This document shows, piece by piece, positions 38,607-47,025 of a stretch of DNA of 64,000 nucleotides. Source of the stretch: Porphyridium purpureum (Eukaryota; Rhodophyta; Bangiophyceae; Porphyridiales; Porphyridiaceae). The notes below the pieces were generated by a model. The model made no database searches and was not told the origin of the DNA. It was given only the letters and a program-made list of their open reading frames with translations. Made by a program: the position numbers and the translations under genes. The stretch is taken from NCBI GenBank assembly GCA_008690995.1, contig VRMN01000004.1, positions 1 through 64,000 on the forward strand. The letters are read 5' to 3'. Within the stretch, counting starts at the first letter, position 1. Every line of letters begins with the position of its first letter.

Positions 38607-39469
38607 ACTTGACGCGGCGGAGTAGCGCACAGAAGCGCGAACGCGGCCTGCTATAGTCGCAAAGAAAAAGTGCAGCTGCCCTACACCTGGAACGTACAAA
38701 GCGCGCAGCCTGTCAGAAAACGAAAAGAGGCAACCGTCACGTGGCAGACGAAACAAACCCTAAGCAACACCTTTTTCTCCTGCCGTGATTCCTCACGTCG
38801 GTCCAAACATGTTGCATCTGCCCGCGCCCGCCGAGTCAACGATGGTGCGCGCGTCCGCGCGGTACACAGAGCGCGAGGCGCGCGGGACGCGACCGCGCTT
38901 GCTGGCCCGGTGGCGCACGCCCTTCTTGCCGAGCTTTGTGCGCTTCGCTACAATTGTATCGTGGCGCTGTACGAGGCGCAGTTCTCGACGCCGCCGACTC
39001 TCCCACACAGTCGCGGCGTCAAGCGAGGCGCGCGCGTGCAAACACAACACAGCGGACACCGTCAAAGCTTCCCTCGGGAATCGCCAGCCAGTCGCAGAAT
39101 CAGATGCGCAGCGGCAACAGTACCTCACTGTACTTCTACAGAACATCTAGGTACAGCTCGTCTTTTGTTGGGTTCTGTGTGGAGCCGAGTCGGGTGTGAC
39201 GCGCATGCGGGTGTGACCGGGGTTCAAGCGTTCCTGGTGGTGGTGTTGGTGTTGGATGCGAGCGACTGGACCCCGCGCTTCGGTTCCCTCCTCTGGCCGC
39301 GCCGCGATACCGTGAAAAGGCCTCGTGAGATCCTTGCCGCTGAAACGCATAACCCTCCCCTAGGCGTGGCGGACGTGAGCTCGCTTCTCAACGCAGTCGG
39401 AAGCGCGCACGGCGTTCGTGGCAAAGAAGACAGGCGACGCAGATTTCGCGATACACGTGTTTCGCAGCA
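38607..39469. other. Divergent intergenic region between kinase and aminotransferase
   Basis: About 860 bases between two divergently transcribed genes. Overlapping frames in all three plus-strand phases are GC-driven. One (38785-39150, +, 121 codons, ending AESDAQRQQYLTVLL) has a protein-like end but no known domain. ACTGTAC occurs at 39127-39133, downstream of CAGTACCT, and may be regulatory. Confidence 0.5.
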
Positions 39470-40747
39470 ATGGCAGCGTTGTGGAAAGCTGTGCCCGAGG
39501 CTCCGGCCGACCCGATTTTGGGCGTGGCGGCTGCGTTTCGCGCAGACCCGTCGCCGAACAAGGTCAATCTGGGCGTGGGCGCGTACCGTACTGAGCACGG
39601 AAAACCGTACGTGCTGCCCGTAGTAGCGCGCGTGCACCGCGAGCTGCTGGACGACGGTGTTGATCACGAGTACCTGCCCATGGAAGGCTACGCACCGTTT
39701 ATCTCAGCGGCAGAGCGTGTTATTTTGGGCGACGCGGCCGCTGCGCTGCGCGAAGGCCGCGTCGCGTCCGTGCAGGCGCTGTCGGGCACTGGCTCGCTCC
39801 GCGTAGCGTTCGAGTTTCTGAAGCGATTCTATCGCCCACGCGCTGGTGCTGGTGACGCCGGCTCGCTGCCAAAGGTGTACGTGCCGAGCCCAACGTGGTC
39901 CAACCACCGGCAAATTGTTCCAGACGCTGGCCTCGGTGATGCCGTCCTCTACCGCTACTTTAACGCCAAGACGCACGGCGTGGACTTCTCTGGCATGTGC
40001 GCGGACTTGCGCGCGGCGCCTCCCGGCAGTGTTGTATTGTTCCACGGCTGCGCGCACAACCCGACTGGTGCGGACCCCACAATGGAACAGTGGGTCCAGC
40101 TGCTGGACATCTGCAAGAGTGGCTCGCTGCTGCCGTTGTTCGACAATGCATACCAGGGCTTTGCCTCGGGCGACCTCAATCGTGACGCCGCGTCAGTTCG
40201 CCTGTTTGCTGACGCCGGCATCGACCTGATCATCACCCAGTCGTTTGCGAAGAATATGGGACTGTACGGCGAGCGCGTTGGCTGCTTGAGCGTGGTGATG
40301 TCTTCGCCGTGCTCGCCCGAGATCCGTACGCGCGTGTTGTCGCAGCTCAAGCTGGTCGTGCGGCCCATGTACTCGTCGCCGCCCGCGCTGGGCGCCAAGA
40401 TCGCGGCGCGAATCCTTGGTGAACCCGGGCTTTTCGCCGAGTGGAACACCGAGCTTCAGAAGATGTCCAGTCGCATCTACGCCATGCGCGTTGCACTGCG
40501 CGACAGGCTTATCGCAAATGGTGCGCCCGGCTCGTGGCAGCATGTCGTTGACCAAATTGGCATGTTCTCCTTCACAGGCCTGACGCCGCAGCAGGTGGCG
40601 TACATGGTCGAGAAGCACCACATCTACCTGACATCGAATGGGCGCATCTCTATCGCAGGGCTAAACCCGTCAAACATCAACTATGTAGCCGACGCCATGA
40701 AGGACGCGATCGAGGCCCACCCTAGTGGTGATGCATCAAAGCTGTAG
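39470..40747 (+). CDS. Aspartate aminotransferase (class I PLP enzyme)
   Basis: This 425-residue enzyme interconverts aspartate plus 2-oxoglutarate with oxaloacetate plus glutamate. The family signature is complete: VNLGVGAYRTE near the start, YLPMEGY, the SGTGSLR phosphate-binding loop, HNPTGADPT, and SFAKNMGLYGERVG with the PLP-binding lysine at residue 261. The C-terminal IGMFSFTGL and NGRISIAGLN carry the second substrate arginine. Length and lack of a long presequence fit the cytosolic eukaryotic form (class Ialpha). The ATG at 39470 starts just before the conserved N-terminal arm (MAALWKAVPEAPADPILGV), which supports it. Confidence 0.95.
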   Translation: MAALWKAVPEAPADPILGVAAAFRADPSPNKVNLGVGAYRTEHGKPYVLPVVARVHRELLDDGVDHEYLPMEGYAPFISAAERVILGDAAAALREGRVASVQALSGTGSLRVAFEFLKRFYRPRAGAGDAGSLPKVYVPSPTWSNHRQIVPDAGLGDAVLYRYFNAKTHGVDFSGMCADLRAAPPGSVVLFHGCAHNPTGADPTMEQWVQLLDICKSGSLLPLFDNAYQGFASGDLNRDAASVRLFADAGIDLIITQSFAKNMGLYGERVGCLSVVMSSPCSPEIRTRVLSQLKLVVRPMYSSPPALGAKIAARILGEPGLFAEWNTELQKMSSRIYAMRVALRDRLIANGAPGSWQHVVDQIGMFSFTGLTPQQVAYMVEKHHIYLTSNGRISIAGLNPSNINYVADAMKDAIEAHPSGDASKL

Positions 40748-40973
40748 TGAGAGCCCTAGCCGTGCGAAATCTTGACAGATATGGTTCGTCCGAGTTGCCA
40801 CAGTGATAAGAAATGAAGTTTTGGCGGCCTTCTTCGTACGGGATCTGACTTTGCTCCGTCGCGTTGATCGTCAGAAGATACTCAGTAACTCAGTTGGGTC
40901 AGAGCCGAGCCAAAAGATACACACAACATAGCAAGTAAAGGCAGGCCAAACCAAAAAAAGAAGGAGAGAGAGG

Positions 40974-40984
40974 CAAAAGAAATT
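40974..40984 (-). terminator. Likely RNA polymerase III terminator of 5S gene
   Basis: On the minus strand the 5S gene is followed within four bases by TCTTTT, and a run of seven T lies about 20 bases farther. Short T runs on the non-template strand end Pol III transcription. Confidence 0.75.
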
Positions 40985-41104
40985 ACCTGCGCCACCCGGA
41001 ATTCCCGAGTGATCCCTCACCTCAATACTACCCGGGCGCTAGCGGACTTAGCTTCCCTGTGCGAGATGGGAAGGGGCGCATGTCCAGCTGCTATGAGCGC
41101 AGGT
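40985..41104 (-). rRNA. 5S ribosomal RNA
   Basis: A 120-nt 5S rRNA lies on the minus strand. Its ends pair perfectly (ACCTGCGCT with GGCGCAGGT, allowing one G-U) to form helix I. Loop A CATA follows helix I. The A-box region GGGAAGCTAAGTCCGC, the GGGTAGTATT segment and the CTCGGGAATTCCGGGTGG end all align with eukaryotic 5S in order and spacing. The length is exactly the eukaryotic standard. Only one copy is in the window, so it is not part of a local tandem array, although copies elsewhere cannot be excluded. It sits between the aminotransferase and a protein kinase, transcribed away from the kinase. Confidence 0.95.
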
Positions 41105-41291
41105 TGAGAGAGGTGTGGAAAAATAAAATACATATAACCGTCGTAAAATAAATTAGTGAGAATCGACTGTCAAACAATCCGGATTTTACTAGTGAAACTT
41201 TGAGTTTGGGTCGAAGGGCACTGCGCCGCAACAAACGCAACAGCGGTCACGCATGGCGCCTTGGTGGCGGCACAACTAGTCGACAGCAGCC
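41105..41291. promoter_or_regulatory. Shared upstream region of 5S rRNA and kinase gene
   Basis: These 187 bp separate the 5S gene (-) from the kinase ATG (+). An A/T-rich stretch with CATATAACC lies about 25-40 bases upstream of the 5S start, the position of an upstream TATA-like element in genes that supplement the internal 5S promoter. Assignment is by position only. Confidence 0.4.
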
Positions 41292-42989
41292 ATGTCCGAT
41301 TCACAAGCGGTAGCTGCGCCCCCGATGGATACCTTGCAGGACGAGTTTGGCGCATCGAGAACGAAATCATCGGCGTCCTCGGTCGGCAAAGCGCTGGAGG
41401 ACATCGGCATCTCGGTCCTGGAGCACTCGCATGTCGTCACGCACGAGGCCAAGCTCTTAATGGGCATATTTGAATTGCAGGTGACTGCTTCTCCTGGTAG
41501 CCAGCACGCCGGTGATGGCGCGCATGAGAATGGCGCCATGAAGCGGAACGCTCGCAGCAGCGTCGCCAAAACAGCACGCGCGAAACGAGTATTGTGTCTT
41601 CAAGGTGCGCAGCTCTCTGCGCTGCTTCCGCGCTCGTTTCTAAATGGAGCATCTGGGCCAGCTCCACAAGAGCAGAAGAAGCTGCAGAAAGTCGCAGCTG
41701 ACCCGAGTTCGCGCGCCCTGGCAGTCCTCAACGAGTACTACCGTCTCTGGGAGTTTAGCTTGCGTGAAAAGGAGGTAAGGCTTCTCCCGGGCCGCCAGTT
41801 GCCGGACGGAAACGAGCAGGTGGGTGGTATCCAGTGGCAGTCAAGCTGCAAGACACGCACGTACTCGTACATGCTTGTGGCTCGCCCGAGCGCAGACGAC
41901 GCCCTCACGCTTTTGAACCTCACAGACGTTGGCGACGCTGTCTTTAGCTTTGACGAGTGGGCAGCGGAACTGTCGAACGCAGCACGTGCAGATGTGGAGC
42001 ACTATTATACTATTGGACGCAAAATCGGCTCGGGCGCTTTCGCACATGTTTATCTTGCCACGAGCCGAGTCACGGGCACGGCATACGCGCTCAAGGAAAT
42101 CGACATGACGCACGAAATGAACAAGCCAGAGCTTGTGATGGCCGAGATTTTGGTGATGCGCAGCGTGTGTCATCCGCGGCTCGTTCAGATGCATGATGTT
42201 TTCGAGCGCCCGGACAAGGTGCAAGTTGTCGTCGAGTACATGGCGGGAGGCGAACTCTATGACCGCATCGCCGAGCTTGGCGGCAAGGGATTTTCCGAGC
42301 GAAACGCACAGGCGGTGTTTCGAGAAATTCTGCAAGGCGTCGAATACCTGCACCGCCACCGCATCGTGCATCGAGACCTCAAGCCCGAGAATGTGCTGTG
42401 CACCGGCACCGAGTGGCCGCTGCAGGTCAAACTGTGCGACTTTGGGCTATCCAGCATGACGTGTCACGCGGTGGGACCTGAGCTCGTCGGTGCGGATCAA
42501 GCCGAGGGTGACGGACAGGACAGCGACCCACCAGAGCGCAAGATTGTGGGCACAGCCAACTATGTGGCCCCTGAAACTGCGCGACGCGAGATGTCTGGCG
42601 CGCCAGCAGACATGTGGGCGTGCGGGGTGGTTTTGTTTGTCATTCTTTCAGGGAAGCTGCCGTTCAACGGCAAGTCGGAGGAAGACGTGATCAAGAAAGT
42701 TGCCGCGGCGAAATTCACGATGCCACCGCGCGAATGGCGCGGAATCTCGCCGGCCGCCAAGTCTCTTGTGCTGAGCCTCATGAACGCAGACCCGCGCAAG
42801 CGGCTGTCGGCGTCCGGCGCGCTGCAACACGCGTGGCTGCAGACCGAAACCAGCGACGCGCCTATTGGGAACGACATGTCAGACCTCGGGAGCGGGCGGC
42901 GCAAGTTCCGCAAGGCGTTTCTCGGCGTGTCGTCGCTGGGCCGCCTCAAAGTGCTCTTCGCATCCCAAGACAACCCACCCGAGACCTGA
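41292..42989 (+). CDS. CaMK-type Ser/Thr protein kinase, paralog of the 37326 kinase
   Basis: This 565-residue kinase has an N-terminal region of about 235 residues that ends FDEWAAELSNA, matching the end of the PH domain in the paralog (FNRWVQALKTA). It is probably a diverged PH-like domain with inserts. The kinase domain has GSGAFAHV (about 247-254), ALKEI lysine K268, HRDLKPEN (360-367), CDFG (D383) and APET. It is therefore an ordinary RD kinase, unlike its neighbour. An insert of about 35 acidic residues lies between DFG and GTANYVAPE. The tail RRKFRKAFLGVSSLGRLKVL is shared with the paralog. The two paralogs transcribe outward from a 2.7-kb interval holding the aminotransferase and 5S genes. 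Confidence 0.9.
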   Translation: MSDSQAVAAPPMDTLQDEFGASRTKSSASSVGKALEDIGISVLEHSHVVTHEAKLLMGIFELQVTASPGSQHAGDGAHENGAMKRNARSSVAKTARAKRVLCLQGAQLSALLPRSFLNGASGPAPQEQKKLQKVAADPSSRALAVLNEYYRLWEFSLREKEVRLLPGRQLPDGNEQVGGIQWQSSCKTRTYSYMLVARPSADDALTLLNLTDVGDAVFSFDEWAAELSNAARADVEHYYTIGRKIGSGAFAHVYLATSRVTGTAYALKEIDMTHEMNKPELVMAEILVMRSVCHPRLVQMHDVFERPDKVQVVVEYMAGGELYDRIAELGGKGFSERNAQAVFREILQGVEYLHRHRIVHRDLKPENVLCTGTEWPLQVKLCDFGLSSMTCHAVGPELVGADQAEGDGQDSDPPERKIVGTANYVAPETARREMSGAPADMWACGVVLFVILSGKLPFNGKSEEDVIKKVAAAKFTMPPREWRGISPAAKSLVLSLMNADPRKRLSASGALQHAWLQTETSDAPIGNDMSDLGSGRRKFRKAFLGVSSLGRLKVLFASQDNPPET

Positions 42990-43418
42990 TCACCATGTGT
43001 AAAAGACACCAGCGCCACAGTACCTCCCTGTAACCGATAAACCAATAAACCAATAAACCGAAGAGCCGAAAGTGGATGCGTGCGTGCGGGTGTTCTGAAT
43101 AGAAACGCGCTCGATGCACGTTGCTAGCCAAACGCGCGTCATTTATGGGGCGTCGCGTCGCTCACTGAAATCGATGCGTTTTTGCGATTTCGCGCGGACC
43201 GATATTTTTGGCGTGGCCAGGCTTTCGGGCGGTACAGTGGATGGATTACCTCGTGGTAGGGAAAAAGCTGCGTGGAAAGTCGTTCGCCTCTGTCGCTTGT
43301 GCAGCGTCTGTTGCCATTGGCGTTGCTGCGCGTGCGGCTTCTGCTGCTGGTGGTTAGGAGGACGGACGGTTGCCAGAGTCAGGCTGGTGCGCGCTGCACT
43401 CGCTCACGTCGGTCTGAC
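42990..43418. other. Intergenic region upstream of CtpA
   Basis: About 430 bases. CCAATAAAC is repeated near 43040-43060, and GTACAGTG lies at 43232-43239, 187 bases before the proposed CtpA ATG. No gene. Confidence 0.5.
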
Positions 43419-45466
43419 ATGGCGCTGGTGATGTGCGCGTTTGCGCCGCTGATGCCGCCGCAGGCCGTGCGCACTGGCGCGCGCAGGCGCCGGCGCGCGG
43501 TGGTGGCACGCTCTGCCCGGCAGATAGCGCCGCTGCAGGCACGCTGCGGCTCGGCCCGGTCGGTGGGTTTGCAGTGCGCACGCGCGGGAAAGTTGCCTTG
43601 TACGACCGGCCAAGAGGCGTGCGGAAAGGTGCGGCGGCCATTCCTCGCGCGTGCGCGCCCACAGAGGATGCGCAGGGCGAATCGCCAGCCACCGCGGTGA
43701 CGTCGTGGCAAGAGCGTGTCAAGGGTGCGGCAAAGGGATTTGCCGTGTTCTCGGCGGGAATGCTGGTTGGTGTGGGGTTGCTGGTTGGCATCTCACTCGT
43801 GGAAATAAGCTCGGATGGGGCGCTGGGCGATTCCGCAATCGACGCCCACCAGGCCGAGCTGCGCCAAAAAATGCAGCTGTTCGATTTAATTCTGAGTGAC
43901 ATTGATACAGCATACGTCGACCCGATCAACCCGGAAAAGCTGTTCGAGACCGGCGTGAACGCCATGCTCGGGAGCCTCGACCCATACACCCAGTTTGAGA
44001 ACGTGAGCGAAAATCAGGAGCTGCAGCTTCGCACTTCGGGGCGGTATGGAGGCATAGGGCTGGGCATCGGCGTCGATGTGCGCAACGGGTCCGACATTTT
44101 GGTGATGTCTGCGTTTGAAGGCTACGCGTACGATGCCGGTCTGCGACCTGGCGACCGCCTGATCAGTATTAATGACACGCTGGTGAACGGCGCGAACCTG
44201 CAGCAAACCACCGAACGGTTGCGTGGTGCGCCTGGATCGACCGTGCGTGTGCAAGTACAACGCCCGGGCGTACCCGAGCCGCTCGCCTTCCAGCTGGAAC
44301 GCAAGCGTGTGATGCTGCGCGACGTTCCCACAACAGCATACATAGGCTCGGAGACAAACCGCGTGGGCTACATCCGACTGCAGTCTTTTGCGCGCAACGC
44401 TGGTCTGGAAGTGCGTAGCGCACTGCAAGCGCTCAAGGCGGGTGGCAAATTCAACGCGCTCGTTCTCGACCTGCGCGGTAACCCGGGAGGTTTGCTGGAC
44501 GGTGCCGTCGAGGTTGCGGAGCAGTTTGTGCCCAAGGGCTCTACCATTGTAACCACGCGCGGGCGCGCCTTGGGTGATCAAGCTTACGTAACCTCGCGCG
44601 ATCCAATATTCCCCCAGGGGACGCCGTTGGTGGTACTGGTGGACGGCAACTCGGCGTCAGCTTCCGAAATTGTGGCCGGCGCGCTCCAGGACCTCGACAT
44701 TGGCGTGGTTGTGGGCTCGCGAACGTATGGAAAGGGTCTCATCCAGAATATCCAGACGCTGCCCTATTCGACCTCGCTGCGTTTCACCGTAGGCCGCTAC
44801 TACACGCCGAGTGGGCGATGCATTCAAGCTTTGAATTACAAAGACGGCGCAGCCGGGGCCAAGAAATATGCCGACGGCGAGCGCAAGGAGTTCCGCACAC
44901 GGAACGGCCGTGTCGTTCGCGACGCTGGCGGCATTGAACCGGACCTTATTGTGGAAGCGCCAAAGGTTTCGGACCTTGAAGCATCGCTGTTTAAGCAAGG
45001 TGCGTTCTTGTCATTTGCCGATAAGTTTGCGGAAAAGCACCCCAATGGTCCTGGTCCAAACTGGGCGGGCGTGGACGACGCGCTCTACAATGAATTTAAG
45101 CAGTTTGTCCTTCAGAACAAAACCAAGCTTGAGTCGCGCTTTGACGAAACGCTCGCAGAGCTGACTCGCAACTTGAGCGAGGCCGGCTACACCAATACAA
45201 GCGAAGAAATGGAAACGCTGCGCAACCTGACACACAAGGACATGATGGCGTACTTTGCATCGGAGAGGCGTCTGATTTCACGCGACCTGCAGCACCACAT
45301 TCTTATGCGGTTTGAGCCCGAGTCGCAGTGGCTGTTGGACGATCTCAAGTATGATAACCAGGTCGCGGAGGCACTGCGGCTGCTGAGCGATGGCGACCAG
45401 TATGCGGCGCTTCTTAGGGCGCCAGACGCTGCTTCCAATGTTGCTCTAAACGTGACACAGTTATGA
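43419..45466 (+). CDS. ctpA: Carboxyl-terminal processing protease CtpA (S41 family), plastid-type
   Basis: This serine protease trims C-terminal tails; plastid and cyanobacterial homologues mature the photosystem II D1 protein. Visible parts are a transmembrane or thylakoid-transfer segment (FAVFSAGMLVGVGLLVGISLV), an N-terminal helical domain with SLDPYTQF, a PDZ domain (GIGLGIGVDV to LRPGDRLISIND), and the catalytic core with LVLDLRGNPGGLLDGAV, the Ser motif NSASASEIVAG (near 44648) and the Lys motif RTYGKGLIQN. The protease frame has no ATG. The ATG at 43419 is in another frame and encodes an Arg/Ala/Ser-rich transit-like peptide. A 47-nt GTGCGG to GCGCAG intron (43629-43675) would join them. 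The C-terminal 180 residues extend beyond the usual plastid form. Confidence 0.88.
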
Positions 45467-45699
45467 GTGGCTAATGACCAAGTGATCCGTAAAGTATATA
45501 TAAACCTCGAGAGACTTTTCCTGCTCATCAGCATTTTTTTATAATTTTTTTTGGTTGGCCCTCCCTTAATCCGCTTTTCGTGTCTATTTGCACATTCCCT
45601 ATCCTCATATACGAGCGCCATGGCTGCATTTATGCGAGACCGCCGCGATCCGATCATCGCGACAGCTCAACGCATAAGAATCGTCCAAGAAGGGCGATT
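45467..45699. other. Convergent 3' region between CtpA and PEX11
   Basis: About 230 A/T-richer bases between two converging stop codons. Nothing else is seen. Confidence 0.5.
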
Positions 45700-46428
45700 T
45701 CATTTCCCGGGCCATTGCTGCCAGCAGCCAATCACAGACGAAATCACACCGCACGCGCCCGTAAGCGACGGCGAGAACTGCTGCTTGGGAAGCTGTGTCA
45801 TGCTGTACGAAATGGGCAGGTCTAGCACTGAGCGAGACAAGTCGAGCATGCACAGGCGCTGCTGCTTCTCGACGAGCTTCATCTCGGCGCGTGCCGGTTC
45901 CCCGACTTGCGATGCGTCTGCCTTGGCGCGCGATTCTGCGGCTTGCTCCTGAAGCTGTCTGAGCATGAGCAGTTTTACCACAACATTGAGAACAGAATTC
46001 AAGAACCAGAAGCGGCCGGCACGCCTGGAAAACTGTGCGGCGTCGCCGCGTGCAAACAGCTTTGCCTTGCACAGCCAACTCATATTGTCCAACACGAACC
46101 ACATTGCGATGGCTAGGTCAGCCAGCGACTGGATGACGTCGACCAGCGCGCCGTGGTCGACGCGGTACACCATGTTGGCGGCGAGCACGTTCAGAAACTT
46201 GAAGAGCCGGAACGTCTGGCGCGACGACGACAGCGTCATCTCCACGTGCAGCGCGGTCTGCTGCACAGAAACGCTTCCACTGGTCCCGCGCACCAGCCGC
46301 GCCAAAAACTGCAAGAGACGAAACAGCTTGTCGCGCCCGTTGGTCTTTCCGAGGAACGCGGCGCACGCGCGGCACTGCGACTCGAACGTCGCGCGCGACA
46401 CCAGCGTCTGAGCCGTCTGCACCTCCAT
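45700..46428 (-). CDS. PEX11: Peroxin 11 (peroxisome proliferation factor)
   Basis: This 242-residue peroxisomal membrane protein elongates and divides peroxisomes. Family hallmarks are NGRDKLFRLLQFLARLV near residue 30, RLFKFLNVL near 77, and DNMSWLCKAKL near 115. A membrane-associating hydrophobic segment is ISYSMTQLP to GACGVISSVIGCW at the C-terminus. Length and the paired amphipathic helices fit the family. The ATG at 46428 begins MEVQTAQTLVSRATFESQ, a normal start. It diverges from the next gene across a 597-bp region packed with repeated GTACAGT motifs. Confidence 0.9.
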   Translation of the reverse strand: MEVQTAQTLVSRATFESQCRACAAFLGKTNGRDKLFRLLQFLARLVRGTSGSVSVQQTALHVEMTLSSSRQTFRLFKFLNVLAANMVYRVDHGALVDVIQSLADLAIAMWFVLDNMSWLCKAKLFARGDAAQFSRRAGRFWFLNSVLNVVVKLLMLRQLQEQAAESRAKADASQVGEPARAEMKLVEKQQRLCMLDLSRSVLDLPISYSMTQLPKQQFSPSLTGACGVISSVIGCWQQWPGK

Positions 46429-47025
46429 TGTTTGTTCCTAACCGCACGAAGCACGTGCTGACTCGCTACCTGAATGCGACACACAGCCGTAAAGCGCGCG
46501 CGGTCCGTTCCGTTCCCGCGAGAACCAGTCAGCGAGCGCCCAACACCCACATCGAGTTCTAGCTTCCTCCTCCTCCTCGCCCTTCGCCCTTATGACATGG
46601 TGTGTTCCAGCCGCGGCTGCGCACTCGCGGCTCAATCACGCGCACCGTGAGGTACAGTCGCTGAACATAGGGTTCCCTCAACACTGAAATTAGGGTTGTG
46701 GCACTGTACTTTCGTCACTGTACCTGAACCGAAGAGAGGGAGAAGCGAGGGTGTACAGTGATGCCAGGCACTGTACTTTGCGGAACCCTAGTGGGATGGC
46801 AAGCGGTGCGGGAGGGGACTAGGGTTAATGAGGTACGCGAACTGAACCTTGCGGGAGAGGGAGCGGGGCGGGTTTGGGTTGGCATGTGCGCGGCGTGCTT
46901 GTTGAGCGGCGTGGGTGGGGTGGGTGGGGACGGGTTTTGGTTCTGATGAGCTGGCCGTGCGCATTGCTTGCGCTCGTGTTGCTCGGGTCGCGTCAACACG
47001 CGCAGCGCGCATCGAGCCGCTCCAC
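46429..47025. promoter_or_regulatory. Bidirectional intergenic region with clustered GTACAGT and telo-box-like motifs
   Basis: Five GTACAGT or ACTGTAC copies lie within 125 bp: 46652-46658, 46703-46709, 46717-46723, 46753-46759 and 46770-46776. Telomere-like boxes TTAGGGTT (46690-46697), AACCCTA (46784-46790) and TAGGGTTAA (46820-46828) are interleaved. The region lies between two divergent genes, so the motifs are candidate promoter elements. Function is inferred from clustering alone. Confidence 0.5.

Noticed and set aside
38785-39150. Possible 121-codon gene between the kinase and aminotransferase.
   Set aside because: All three plus-strand frames are partly open here, composition is Arg/Ser/Ala-biased, and no family is recognisable.
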